From GWB1-38-13 sp964488535 (GTDB lineage Bacteria; Patescibacteriota; Microgenomatia; UBA8517): a stretch of DNA of 64,000 bases. Shown piece by piece: positions 7,422 through 16,249 of the stretch. The notes under the pieces are model-generated. The model was not told the DNA's origin. It worked only from the letters and a program-made list of their open reading frames with translations, and searched no databases. Numbering within the stretch: position 1 is the first letter of the stretch; every line of letters starts with the position of its first letter. The position numbers and the translations under genes were made by a program. Location: positions 6,962 through 70,961 of the forward strand of contig CAZAUT010000003.1 of NCBI GenBank assembly GCA_964488535.1, read 5' to 3'.

Positions 7422-8714
7422 TTATATCTTAATAATCTTCCCCTCCACTCCCTCTATGTAGTGTGGGTCTGCTGTAGTTATTAAAGTTTGCTGTTTATCT
7501 ACAATTCCCATCACAACATCCCTATGTTCATGATCGAGTTCTGAAAAAATGTCATCAAGTAATAGAACCGGCTTATCACCCGTAATACTTTCAATATACG
7601 ACAGTTCCGCAAGTTTCAGCCAAAGTATTCCCATTCGGGCTTCTCCTCGAGAACCGTATGTAGCAAGATTTCGAGTAGAATATTTTCCATTTTCCATTTT
7701 CTCCCGCAGGACGGGATCCTGCTCCGCAGGAAATTTTCCATTTATTCCCTTTTCTTTTACTCTTCTACTCTCCTGCTCTTCCACTCTAAAAACGAAATCA
7801 TCCCTATGCGGTCCTACCAGCGTCGTCCCCGCCGCTACCTCCTCGTTTTCATATTGCTTCAGCCGTCCTTCACTTATAACACTACTATCATACTGTAAGC
7901 TGTAGACCGTCGACTGTAGACTTGTATCTATTTTCCCTTTCCCCCTTTCTTTATTTCTTAAGTTCTTTGTATTATTTTTATATATTGGAAATTGGTGCTC
8001 ATTGGTATTTATTGGATATTGGTATTTATTTATGTAATCGATTAGTTCCCCCCTCTTTTCGGTAATGTAATTTCCATGTTTTATAAGGAGTTTATCCCAA
8101 TACATCAACTGCCCACGGGACAAATTCTCATCCCTTATCCGAAGTAAGAGCCGATTTCTCTGCCGAAGCCCTTTTTCGTAGATCATCACCGATCTTCGGT
8201 ATTCACGATCGGTCTGCGACAAAACCGAATCAAGAAATCTTCGCCGAAGCGATGGTGAAGCCGTCACCAAATCCATGTCCCATGGACCAAAGAGAACTAC
8301 CTTCAGATTCCCTGCAAAATCCAAAAGTCTCTTTGCAACTCCATTAACCATTAGTTTTTTTCTCTGCGCCCTCTGTACTCCTCCGCCATGCAATTCTATT
8401 TCACCGTTGGTTAAAACCACCTCTAGGTTTGTATTATGTATTATGTATTTTGTATTATGCGTATTTTCGCTTAATACATTATTCATGATACTTAATACTG
8501 CGGAGACACGAGCAATGCTCGTGTTGTAGCTTATCATCTCCCCCTCCACCCTTGCTTTAAAACTCTTTCCCGTTGCCAAAAGATAAATTGCTTCCAAAAT
8601 ATTGGTTTTTCCCACAGCATTATCTCCGACAACAATCGTCGTCTTATCCGAAAATTCAAATTTCTTTTTGCTAAAATTCCTGAAGTTGGTAAGCATCAAA
8701 TGTTTAATAAACAT
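7422..8714 (-). CDS. recF: DNA replication and repair protein RecF
   Basis: RecF is an SMC-like ATPase that helps load RecA at single-strand gaps. The start MFIKHLMLTNFRNF is the classic RecF N-terminus. Walker A is GDNAVGKTN near residue 32, the signature region carries the conserved arginine-rich stretch (GPWDMDLVTASPSLRRRFLD), and Walker B is LLLDDIFSELD near residue 390. At about 430 residues it is longer than usual (about 360-370), and the excess is accounted for by in-frame repeats: DNA 8428-8495 (TATTATGTAT type), about 7960-8036 (ATTGGTATTTATTGG type), 7755-7788 (CTCTTCTACTC type) and about 7693-7745 (TTTTCCATTT type). The start at 8714 is an ATG; an earlier TTG is less likely. Confidence 0.92.
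   Translation of the reverse strand: MFIKHLMLTNFRNFSKKKFEFSDKTTIVVGDNAVGKTNILEAIYLLATGKSFKARVEGEMISYNTSIARVSAVLSIMNNVLSENTHNTKYIIHNTNLEVVLTNGEIELHGGGVQRAQRKKLMVNGVAKRLLDFAGNLKVVLFGPWDMDLVTASPSLRRRFLDSVLSQTDREYRRSVMIYEKGLRQRNRLLLRIRDENLSRGQLMYWDKLLIKHGNYITEKRGELIDYINKYQYPINTNEHQFPIYKNNTKNLRNKERGKGKIDTSLQSTVYSLQYDSSVISEGRLKQYENEEVAAGTTLVGPHRDDFVFRVEEQESRRVKEKGINGKFPAEQDPVLREKMENGKYSTRNLATYGSRGEARMGILWLKLAELSYIESITGDKPVLLLDDIFSELDHEHRDVVMGIVDKQQTLITTADPHYIEGVEGKIIKI
8428..8495. repeat. In-frame TATTATGTAT repeat inside recF
   Basis: The tract is the same family as the repeats flanking the S23 genes at 15789 and 20963. In RecF it encodes an asparagine/histidine/tyrosine-rich insertion between two strands of the ATPase head. 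Confidence 0.7.
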
Positions 8715-8793
8715 AATCAAGTCCGTTAAGTATAATATATTTTATACGAAACACTTTGCAGGTTATAATCTGTATATAAAGAAATAAATATTT

Positions 8794-10146
8794 ATGGAAA
8801 GCCAAGATACTCAGGAGACTAAGAATTCATTTACGCCTGATAATTTAAACATCTCCGACATTTTACCAAAAATAAGTACTCTAAAAGATGGTGAATATCT
8901 TAGAATTTCCCATGCTTTTTCAATTTTCAAAATCGGGGGTAAAACCATTGGGATAGACCCTTCTGTTCAAGGACGGCAGTATCTTAATGAAAAAGGAAAG
9001 TTGATTCCCCCTGGGAGCGATAACGCATTTATGTCCATAAAACCGAGAGAGACAGAGTATACGTGGGAGATGATTCATGCAGAGCCAGAAGCTGCCAATG
9101 ACAAAGTACTTAACAACACACAGAGGGTGGGAAAATATCTTGCACCTTACATCGATTACTTTCTTATATCTCATTTGGATGCTGATCACCTGGATTTTGA
9201 GTTAATCAGATCAGCCATGGAAAACAATCCCAATCTGAATGTATATGGCCCTCTAGGATGGCAAAAGTTTATTTACAAATACCACACACTGGAATCAGAT
9301 GATTCAAAATTCCCACAAAGCGGTCCTAACTTACCAAGAGATATTGAAAAAAGACTTCACGGATTGAGTCCAAAACATGCAATAGAAGGGAAAGATGTTG
9401 GCTTATCGTTTAAAGGACTTAATCTGAATGAAATAGACCTGTCTCAAGGTAGGGGGTTACCAAAAATTAAATCCTTTGACATTCCACATGCCGGAGCCAT
9501 AACAAATGTCGAATATGTTCAAGGGTTTTTACTCGAAGATGAAAATAACCGAATTCTCTACCTACCCGATTCTGCCTTGTCTCCTGAAATCATAACAATC
9601 ATTCGAAATTTACACAATGAAAAAAAACTTACACGAATGTTGATATCTATTGCCACAATGGGGTCAGAAAGTTTTTATGGAATTGATCCTAAAATTGCAG
9701 ATAAATTAAGGGAAAACATTGAGGAACCTATTTCGCATTCCGCATATCTTCCCCTAATCGCTATTGCATTAACAGACAGTGAAACACCTGTTGATGTTAT
9801 TCACCATGGATTTTTCTACCGGTCAAGACAGAAAAAATCGCTTTTCCGTCACAAATATCCCATTCCCAAAAATACAGATTCAATTGAGCCGAATGAATGG
9901 TTAAATCAATTTAAGTCGTATATTCAAAACTGTTTGGATACGATGCAGGGATCCATTAATAAGTTAGGACCCGATGTGCTTTCTTTCGGAAAACAAGGAA
10001 GAACCAGTGTAAAAAGATTTATCGGTGATCTTTTTGCGAGATCGAAATTTTCAAATCAAATTGTTAACTGGATAAAAACTAACGGCGTACCAGATGGAAT
10101 TATTAATAAAATTAATATTCCAGAAGCAGGTAAGATTGTTCATTAG
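8794..10146 (+). CDS. Metallo-beta-lactamase-fold hydrolase
   Basis: The 450-residue protein has an N-terminal MBL fold. The metal-binding motif appears as SHLDADHLD near residue 128, matching HxHxDH with a substitution at one histidine position (S-H-L-D-A-D-H). Later strands include IPHAGAITN and LYLPDSAL, in places where the family keeps further metal ligands. The closest general class is the UlaG/RomA-like group of MBL hydrolases; the substrate is unknown. A C-terminal region of about 150 residues has no recognised domain. A TATAAT box at 8764-8769 with TTTATA 17 bases upstream gives an 18-base leader. The gene ends in a 4-base overlap with the convergent glycosyltransferase. Confidence 0.75.
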   Translation: MESQDTQETKNSFTPDNLNISDILPKISTLKDGEYLRISHAFSIFKIGGKTIGIDPSVQGRQYLNEKGKLIPPGSDNAFMSIKPRETEYTWEMIHAEPEAANDKVLNNTQRVGKYLAPYIDYFLISHLDADHLDFELIRSAMENNPNLNVYGPLGWQKFIYKYHTLESDDSKFPQSGPNLPRDIEKRLHGLSPKHAIEGKDVGLSFKGLNLNEIDLSQGRGLPKIKSFDIPHAGAITNVEYVQGFLLEDENNRILYLPDSALSPEIITIIRNLHNEKKLTRMLISIATMGSESFYGIDPKIADKLRENIEEPISHSAYLPLIAIALTDSETPVDVIHHGFFYRSRQKKSLFRHKYPIPKNTDSIEPNEWLNQFKSYIQNCLDTMQGSINKLGPDVLSFGKQGRTSVKRFIGDLFARSKFSNQIVNWIKTNGVPDGIINKINIPEAGKIVH

Positions 10147-11300
10147 GATAAGGAGGAAATTAAATCAAAATACTCTTTTTCGTACTTTTTGAATGTATCT
10201 TCAATATTGTGCTTACTGATTATTTTCAAACTTGCAGCTGAAAATTTTGAGATATTGTTTTTATGTCCGATCAGTTCATCTATTTTTACAGCCATATTTT
10301 TATAATCCTCTGGCATAAACAGATATCCATTTTCACCATCGTGTACCAATTCTGGCAATGCTGCTGAATCTGAAGCGATGACCGGTAATCCAGACGCAAG
10401 AGCTTGCATAGTTACAATACTTTGCGCTTCAACGGTTGAAGGTATCACAAATAAATCCGCGTTTTTGTAAAGATCTGGTACATCTTTTTCATTCACATAT
10501 CCGGTAAAATAAATCTTCTTTTCCAAATGCAGCTTCACAGTTAGATTTCTCAATTTGTCATTTTCGTCACCATCTCCGGCAATTATTAATTTACAAATTT
10601 TCTTTACTTCACCCATTGCTTTAATTAGAACCTCTAATGATTTGTCTTTATCCAATCTTCCAAAATACAGTAAAGTTGGAACTTCCTGCATACTCTTTCT
10701 GACCCCATTATGAAAATGCTTGATGTTTATTCCGTTTGATATCGCTTCTATTGGTTTGATAACACCTAGGTTTATTAAATATTTTTTTATAGTAAATGTT
10801 GGCGTGATTATCCTGCTGCACTTGTTGGAAAATTTTTTCATATAATATGACGTCAATGCTTCAATCTTGTCTAATTTAGAAAAAATATGTAATCCCGGAA
10901 TAAAACCTTTCATATAGCTAGTCAAATATCGGGGAATAAAGTGGTGCGTATAAAGAGTCGGAATTTTATTATTGTTTGCTAAGTTTATAGTATAATTTGA
11001 GATATAAGCAGGGTCGTGCAAATGAATGATATTAGGTTTAAAGTTATTAACAATCTTTTCAACTTCAGAAAATGCCGGAAGGATGATTCTATGGCCTGTT
11101 CTGAACGGGTTTGGGAAAGATTTTAAACGAAACTCCAGAACATTGTTGACAATCATTTTAGAGGATTCAAGTGAATAAGACGGACATATAACTCCCACAT
11201 TATGTCCTCTGCTAGCCATTGCCATCGAAATGGAACCGGCAACGGTTGATACTCCTGACGTAAAGGGAGGATAGCTTCCTGATACAACTAAAATGTTCAT
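10143..11300 (-). CDS. Glycosyltransferase family 4 (GT-B)
   Basis: This 385-residue enzyme would move a sugar from an activated donor to a lipid or glycan acceptor at the inner face of the membrane. The N-terminal Rossmann domain opens with NILVVSGSYPPFTSGVSTV, typical of family 4. The donor-binding C-terminal domain has LLYFGRLDKDKSLEVLI and the E-x7-E region with GLPVIASDSAALPELV. It overlaps the upstream glycoside hydrolase gene by four bases (ATGA-type), so the two are translationally coupled and probably act on the same glycan. Confidence 0.9.
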   Translation of the reverse strand: MNILVVSGSYPPFTSGVSTVAGSISMAMASRGHNVGVICPSYSLESSKMIVNNVLEFRLKSFPNPFRTGHRIILPAFSEVEKIVNNFKPNIIHLHDPAYISNYTINLANNNKIPTLYTHHFIPRYLTSYMKGFIPGLHIFSKLDKIEALTSYYMKKFSNKCSRIITPTFTIKKYLINLGVIKPIEAISNGINIKHFHNGVRKSMQEVPTLLYFGRLDKDKSLEVLIKAMGEVKKICKLIIAGDGDENDKLRNLTVKLHLEKKIYFTGYVNEKDVPDLYKNADLFVIPSTVEAQSIVTMQALASGLPVIASDSAALPELVHDGENGYLFMPEDYKNMAVKIDELIGHKNNISKFSAASLKIISKHNIEDTFKKYEKEYFDLISSLS

Positions 11301-12886
11301 TTTAATAAATCTTTTAGTTCTTCTATATTAATTTTATCCAAGTTATCTCCTGTCCACAAAGATGTTTTGTTGTTTAAAGCAAATCGCTTTTGTTTTTCAA
11401 TTAAATTCTCTTCAAGCCCTGTTCCGGGTCTGAAAATTATACAGTCTGGATCGTTAACCCAAATTTTATTATGTAAAAAATTCCTGGTTCCACAACTTCT
11501 TAAATTCTCCCTTAACATGCCGTTGTTAACGACCGAATTAACAATCGGTATTTTGCAGATAGATGGATTCAAAGTGTCCAAGCCCACCCTGCAGTAATCT
11601 ATCAGTCCAACCAGAGGTGAAATTTGAGTTATAGCTGATCCAATTAATACATCTTTTCCCGCTGCTTTTTTTATTGTCTCAAACCCCAACCTTAACGCCT
11701 GCACTCTTGTCATGGGAACATGATAATTATTTGAAAAACAAACGGGATATGTAAAATCAGTTTTTATATATTCAAAACCGTATCCAACAATTTTCTTAAT
11801 TGTTTTAGTTAAATGTTCTTGAAATTCAGGATGTGTTGGGTCAAGAGCCCTTAAAGATAAAAAGGGTGAGAAATCAAAGGGAGATGTTAACCTCGCTTCA
11901 AAATATTTCCCTCTTTTATCTTTTAAAAACCAATCCGGGTGATTTTTAAATATCTCAGAATCGGGACTTGCCACAAATGGAGCAAGCCAAATACCCGCCA
12001 TCATTCCCTGCTTTTTTATTTCTTGTACGATAAATGGCAATCCTTTAGGAAAATGCTTTTCAACAGCTTCCGGCCAATCTCCCCAAGGGGTTGGGACACC
12101 ATCTATTTGAACTATGTCAAACTTTAGCCCTCTCTTGTCAATTGCAGTAAGCTGGTCAAGAATATATTTCTCATTAACTTTATTTCCCTGAAAATAATAT
12201 GCACAACATAATCCCTTTATCGGCTTTTTTATTTTATAACCGGAATTATTTTCACTTAATAGATCTGCAAAAACTGACAAAGAATCTTCTTTTTTACCAT
12301 AAATAAATGCTATTTTTTCAGAAGATACCCTCTCACTCGGTAGCAACTTCATCTCATCTAATTGGCAGGTAATTCTAACCCTTATACCTCCATCTTCTTT
12401 CTTTAAAAATATTTGGGTAAACTGATCTTTTGTTGTTACTGCACCAATAACCAATGACCAACCATCACCAACTAACTGCGTATACCATTCGCTAACCATA
12501 GAATTATCCAAATATCCATAATCTTTTTGGAATGAAAAGGGGTTTTGATCGCGTTCAAGAAACAACTTTTTCTTCTTTGTCGGAGTTATATCATTTCTAT
12601 AACCGGAAAATCCGGATTGTGTCCAAGCGTTTTCTAATACTTTACTGGGGACATGTCCTCGAAGGACAAAGTCTGCTACTATAATCGAATATACACTTAT
12701 GATTTTATTGATATTATTCGAAATTTTAACCTGAAAAGTAATTACACCGTCTTTAGTAAAGTTCCTTCTATCTAGAGTAATCCCTTTGTAATTTCCACTC
12801 TTAACTAACAAGTCTTTGCCGTCAATATTGCAAAACACACCATATGATGAATTTTCTGCGTAATTATTAAGCAATGAAACAACCAT
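11297..12886 (-). CDS. Alpha-galactosidase-like glycoside hydrolase (GH36 clan)
   Basis: The 529-residue protein has an N-terminal beta-rich domain (about 1-210) and a TIM barrel with GH36 landmarks: VQIDGVPTPWGDWP, then GIWLAPF, a nucleophile site YIKTDF (Asp in K-x-D) and CRVGLD, where the acid/base Asp is expected. It would hydrolyse, or possibly transfer, an alpha-linked sugar such as galactose. No signal peptide is seen, so it probably works in the cytoplasm. Its tight coupling to a glycosyltransferase suggests a role in making or trimming a surface glycan rather than feeding. Substrate is inference. Confidence 0.8.
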   Translation of the reverse strand: MVVSLLNNYAENSSYGVFCNIDGKDLLVKSGNYKGITLDRRNFTKDGVITFQVKISNNINKIISVYSIIVADFVLRGHVPSKVLENAWTQSGFSGYRNDITPTKKKKLFLERDQNPFSFQKDYGYLDNSMVSEWYTQLVGDGWSLVIGAVTTKDQFTQIFLKKEDGGIRVRITCQLDEMKLLPSERVSSEKIAFIYGKKEDSLSVFADLLSENNSGYKIKKPIKGLCCAYYFQGNKVNEKYILDQLTAIDKRGLKFDIVQIDGVPTPWGDWPEAVEKHFPKGLPFIVQEIKKQGMMAGIWLAPFVASPDSEIFKNHPDWFLKDKRGKYFEARLTSPFDFSPFLSLRALDPTHPEFQEHLTKTIKKIVGYGFEYIKTDFTYPVCFSNNYHVPMTRVQALRLGFETIKKAAGKDVLIGSAITQISPLVGLIDYCRVGLDTLNPSICKIPIVNSVVNNGMLRENLRSCGTRNFLHNKIWVNDPDCIIFRPGTGLEENLIEKQKRFALNNKTSLWTGDNLDKINIEELKDLLK

Positions 12887-13114
12887 GGATTTATGCTAGA
12901 TTGTAGCGTAAGTCAACTATACATAATAATATGTTCTTTTGTACAGAGAAGTAACAACATGTGCCAATTGCTGTGGGCTATTTGTTGACACTTTGGCCTG
13001 CCCGCTATGTCTGACATCAACTCTGACAGGCGGGGCAAAAATATCTTCCTGGGTACATACGATTCATGCAACACCTAAACACTTTCTACGTTCGGGGATA
13101 AATTGATATTTTGA
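12887..13114. other. Intergenic region with a GC-rich hairpin
   Basis: No gene is seen. At about 12993-13037 CCTGCCCGC and GGCGGGGC face each other across about 25 bases, followed by AAAAA; it may be a repeat-type hairpin or, on the plus strand, a stem without a T-run. The rest holds no recognisable signal. Confidence 0.4.
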
Positions 13115-14050
13115 CTATTTCTGACAATTAGGACACATGTATGTCCCCCTCCCTCCAAGTTTTATTTTTACAATCGGTGTTTTACATCGATTGCAGGGTT
13201 CCCCCTCCCGCCCGTAAACAAGCGTAAAATCCTGATAGTGTCCTTCACTTCCGTCGGGGGTCACAAATGCCTGCTCACTGGCACCTCCTTTTTTTATCCC
13301 CTCTTTCAGAACTGTCTCTATCGCCTTAAATAACTTAATCACTCGATCACTTGATAACTCAATCGCTTTTTCCTTCGGATTTATTCCCGCAAGCCACAAA
13401 GCATCATTAGCATAAATATTCCCTACCCCCGCCATCTTCGTCTGGTCCATTAAAAGTATTTTTATCGGCTTTTTGCTCTTTGAGAGAATCTCCGAAAAAT
13501 CTTTCTCCCTCAAATCCCTCAAAAACTCCTTCCCCAATTTTTTTATGAAGTTTTGAGTTTTGACTTTTGAACTTTGAGTTAGTTCCATCCACCCAAACCT
13601 CCTGTAATCATTAAAATAAAGAACCGCCCCTTGCCCTTCCGTAGCCTTGTGCGAAGGAGGGTCGTCTAAATGAAAAATTACATGTGTGTGTTTCCCCGCC
13701 TTCGCCACTCCTTCTTTTAAACGTTCGGGGTTCACATATGCTTCGGCGGGCAAGCCAGGAACTCCCCCAACTACCTTGGGCGATAGTTTTTTGTTTTCTG
13801 TTTTCTGTTTATTCCTGTAAATAAACTGTCCCGTCATTTTGACGTGGGTCACAATGGAGTACCCGTTTGACAAATCCATAACCAACACCTTTCCAAATCT
13901 TCTGACACTTGTAATCTTTGCTCCAATTAGTTTTGTCCTATCCCATACCCCGTACTTCGTAATTCTTAATTCAAAATTGACTATCGTATGTCCGACAAGA
14001 AACCTCTCAAGCTGAACACGTATACTTTCCACCTCTGGCAATTCTGGCAT
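13115..14050 (-). CDS. mutM: Formamidopyrimidine-DNA glycosylase
   Basis: Fpg removes oxidised purines such as 8-oxoguanine and cuts the backbone by beta/delta elimination. The start MPELPEVE gives the catalytic Pro-2 and Glu-3. The middle holds the helix-two-turn-helix with KMAGVGNIYANDALW, and the C-terminus is a zinc finger of the CxxC type (CNRCK ... CPNCQK). At 311 residues it is about 40 longer than usual because of in-frame repeats: DNA 13630-13663 (residues PPSHKATEGQG, between HVIFHLDD and VLYFNDYRRFG), about 13546-13581 (CTCAAAACTC type) and about 13790-13815 (ACAGAAAACAG type). The flanking catalytic parts are intact, so it should be active. Confidence 0.95.
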   Translation of the reverse strand: MPELPEVESIRVQLERFLVGHTIVNFELRITKYGVWDRTKLIGAKITSVRRFGKVLVMDLSNGYSIVTHVKMTGQFIYRNKQKTENKKLSPKVVGGVPGLPAEAYVNPERLKEGVAKAGKHTHVIFHLDDPPSHKATEGQGAVLYFNDYRRFGWMELTQSSKVKTQNFIKKLGKEFLRDLREKDFSEILSKSKKPIKILLMDQTKMAGVGNIYANDALWLAGINPKEKAIELSSDRVIKLFKAIETVLKEGIKKGGASEQAFVTPDGSEGHYQDFTLVYGREGEPCNRCKTPIVKIKLGGRGTYMCPNCQK

Positions 14051-14077
14051 GATACTATTTTAACAGATTTCTACCCC

Positions 14078-14186
14078 TCGAAGCCCAGCTTAGTGGGGCG
14101 AAGTAGGACAACTCTTTCCCTGTAACCATGCCCCTCGCGAGCGCGAAGCTGTAAGATTCTGGCACGGGGTAAGTGTGTTATGGAGT
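14078..14186. repeat. Structured repeats between fpg and a small gene (copy 2)
   Basis: A CCCCTCGAAGCCCAGCTTAG-type unit (about 14081-14115) is followed by a relative of the 6450-6518 element: CCCTGTAACCATGCC, an inner GCGAGCGCGAAG part, GTAAGTGTG and a closing CGGG. The shared phrases GTA[AG]CCA and GTAAGTGTG identify the family. Confidence 0.55.
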
Positions 14187-14260
14187 CGGGTAATTCGGGC
14201 ATATCATCAGTATATAGTATGCAGAATACTGTATACAGGACTTCATTGTTTTATTTGCTG

Positions 14261-14289
14261 TTGATGTAGTATTAATATTATCCTATAAT
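14261..14289 (+). promoter_or_regulatory. Sigma-70 promoter directly at a start codon
   Basis: TTGATG (14261-14266), a 17-base spacer and TATAAT (14284-14289). The ATG at 14296 is seven bases beyond the -10 box, so the mRNA should be leaderless. Confidence 0.75.
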
Positions 14290-14295
14290 ACTTCA

Positions 14296-14529
14296 ATGAA
14301 CAAAGAAGTGTTGACTAAAAACACCAATACTTGGAAAGATGTTGTTACACGCGGTTGTTGCGATGGATCAATTTTAACTTTATCGGCTGCCTTAGTGCGA
14401 GCTTACGACACGAAAGATTTGCCAACTCTTTATCCCGCATTTTTGTTACTGGGTTTGGTAAATTTTGTTATGCTTCCTAATTTAAGAGAAATTAGATCTA
14501 AAATGAGAACTCCGGTCGATCTCAGTTAA
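14296..14529 (+). CDS. Small hypothetical protein, leaderless
   Basis: This 77-residue protein is not recognised. It has a polar N-terminus, a CC pair (TRGCCDGS) and a central hydrophobic segment (about 45-62, LYPAFLLLGLVNFVMLP) that could be a single membrane helix, followed by a basic tail. The promoter at 14261-14289 sits right on the start codon, which supports both the start and the reality of the gene. It stands alone between minus-strand genes. Confidence 0.55.
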   Translation: MNKEVLTKNTNTWKDVVTRGCCDGSILTLSAALVRAYDTKDLPTLYPAFLLLGLVNFVMLPNLREIRSKMRTPVDLS

Positions 14530-14573
14530 ATACAAAATTATTTCCCTACAAACCGTTGTATTTTCCTGTTACT

Positions 14574-15785
14574 TTAAATCACTTTTTTAATTTCCTTAAC
14601 AAATTTCTCTTTTGAAAACCTTTTTGCATTGTTCATTATAACCTGCCTGTTCCACTTAATTTTTTCAAATCTTTTTATCGCATTTAAAATACTTTTTGTA
14701 TCATCGCTGTTAACAAATAATCCGGTTATTTCGTCAACTACACTTTCTTTGAATCCTCCGCCATTATATGCAATAACGGGACAACCTGCAGCCTGCGCTT
14801 CAACCGCTGTCATTCCAAAATCCTCATTCTTGGCAAGAGCAATAAAACCTTTTGCATTCGAATACAGTTCCCACAATTTTTCATCACTTACTCTCCCCAT
14901 AAATTCAATGTTTCTGAATTTATGTTCCTTAATTCTTGATTCAACATCTGAATACCCCGCCGCCTCCCCTACAATCTTCAGTTTGTATTTCCCATCCAAT
15001 TTTGAAAATGCATCAACCGCATTTTCAATTCCTTTCGCTCCCACCAACCTCGAAACAATTAAGAAGTATTTCTTATCTTTTTTTCCCTTAATTCTTGCTT
15101 GCCCTTCGAAGCCTTGGCGAAGGAGGGATACACGATACTTGATACTTTCCGTATCCACCGGCGGATAAATAACTACCGAATCTCTTTTATAAAATTTGTC
15201 TATTCTTCTTTTGACATTTGCTGAATTCGCAATAAACAAATCCACTCCAGCTGTTATTTTTTGTTTATTGCTTATTGCTTTTTGCTTACTGCCGTATGGC
15301 ATTTGTGCTGTCTTAAAATCATACTGACGTAAAAAATGTCCGACAATAGAAGCATAAATTTTTACCGGCCAGTACTTTGTAAAGCCAACCGATGTTTCAT
15401 ATCCATAAAGCCATCGTGGCGGTGTATGACAATAAGCTATCACTTTGGTGTGCGGTCCAATTTTAAATCCCCGGGTTATATACCAGCTGCAAGAAGTAAT
15501 AACCAAGTCATATTTTGATAAATCCAAACTACCCCAAATTAACGGAATTAAAAATCTTAAGGGGCTATACAATTTCCAAATTTTTAAAATTGGTGCCAAC
15601 CAACTTTCGTGTATTTCCGCATCCGGAAATTCTTTTTGAGCAGTACTACCTTTAACCGTAAATGCGGTATAAATAGGCGCATTTGGGTACATTTCTATTA
15701 ATACCTTCAATACGCGTTCAGCCCCTCCAAATTCTTTAATGTAGTCATGCACAAGCGCCACGCGCTTGTGTGTATTATGTATCAT
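14574..15785 (-). CDS. Glycosyltransferase family 4
   Basis: A GT-B enzyme of about 400 residues. The N-terminal domain starts with VALVHDYIKEFGGAERVL, and the donor domain has YFLIVSRLVGAKGIENAV and GMTAVEAQAAGCPVIAYN, matching the E-x7-E motif. It probably mannosylates or glucosylates a lipid-linked or surface glycan. The first residues (MIHNTHKR) come from the TATTATGTAT repeat, so an internal start (GTG at the VALVHDY residues) is possible. Two in-frame repeats are present: DNA 15098-15131 (residues RQGFEGQAR) and 15255-15294 (residues SKQKAISNKQK). An S23 gene lies three bases upstream. Confidence 0.9.
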   Translation of the reverse strand: MIHNTHKRVALVHDYIKEFGGAERVLKVLIEMYPNAPIYTAFTVKGSTAQKEFPDAEIHESWLAPILKIWKLYSPLRFLIPLIWGSLDLSKYDLVITSCSWYITRGFKIGPHTKVIAYCHTPPRWLYGYETSVGFTKYWPVKIYASIVGHFLRQYDFKTAQMPYGSKQKAISNKQKITAGVDLFIANSANVKRRIDKFYKRDSVVIYPPVDTESIKYRVSLLRQGFEGQARIKGKKDKKYFLIVSRLVGAKGIENAVDAFSKLDGKYKLKIVGEAAGYSDVESRIKEHKFRNIEFMGRVSDEKLWELYSNAKGFIALAKNEDFGMTAVEAQAAGCPVIAYNGGGFKESVVDEITGLFVNSDDTKSILNAIKRFEKIKWNRQVIMNNAKRFSKEKFVKEIKKVI

Positions 15786-15788
15786 GTA

Positions 15789-16175
15789 TTACGTATTATG
15801 TATTTCTGCACTTTTTATAAGTCCGTTTATCAACTTATGTACGATAATTGTTTGATAATATACTTTATCGAAATCATCTTTTTCAATATAGCCAATATCC
15901 CTGGATATGATTAATTGGTTTTGAACCTCTGTCAAAGAACCCAAAGAAGTGGAGTAGAATTGTACTTTTTCTTTTCTTGTACGTCTACTAAATCCCTCTG
16001 CGATATTGCTGCTAACCGAAATTACAGCACGCAATATTTGGGGGATTAAAATGAAAGCTTCGCTCTTGGGAAAATTCTTCACAATTTTATAAACCAAAAT
16101 TACCAACTTATGAGCTTCTTTCCATGCATTTAAATCTGTAAAGTTTGTTATCTTTTTGTTTTGCTGCTCATACAT
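15789..16175 (-). CDS. Four-helix-bundle protein, S23 family (copy 2 of 6)
   Basis: This 128-residue protein carries the family pattern clearly: FTDLNAWKEAHKLVILVYK, FPKSE, the RAVISVSSNIAEGFSRR helix and a C-terminal HKLINGLIKS. Flanking DNA contains inverted copies of one repeat, GTATTATGTAT (15793-15803) on the left and ATACATAATAC (16170-16180) on the right, and the start codon lies in the right-hand tract. It is closest in sequence to copy 3 at 20963. Function is unknown; the family was first seen in rRNA intervening sequences. Confidence 0.9.
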   Translation of the reverse strand: MYEQQNKKITNFTDLNAWKEAHKLVILVYKIVKNFPKSEAFILIPQILRAVISVSSNIAEGFSRRTRKEKVQFYSTSLGSLTEVQNQLIISRDIGYIEKDDFDKVYYQTIIVHKLINGLIKSAEIHNT

Positions 16176-16249
16176 AATACTTTATACCTTATACGTTATA
16201 CATATTTTACATTGCGTTATACATAATACTTTATACGTTATACTCAAAC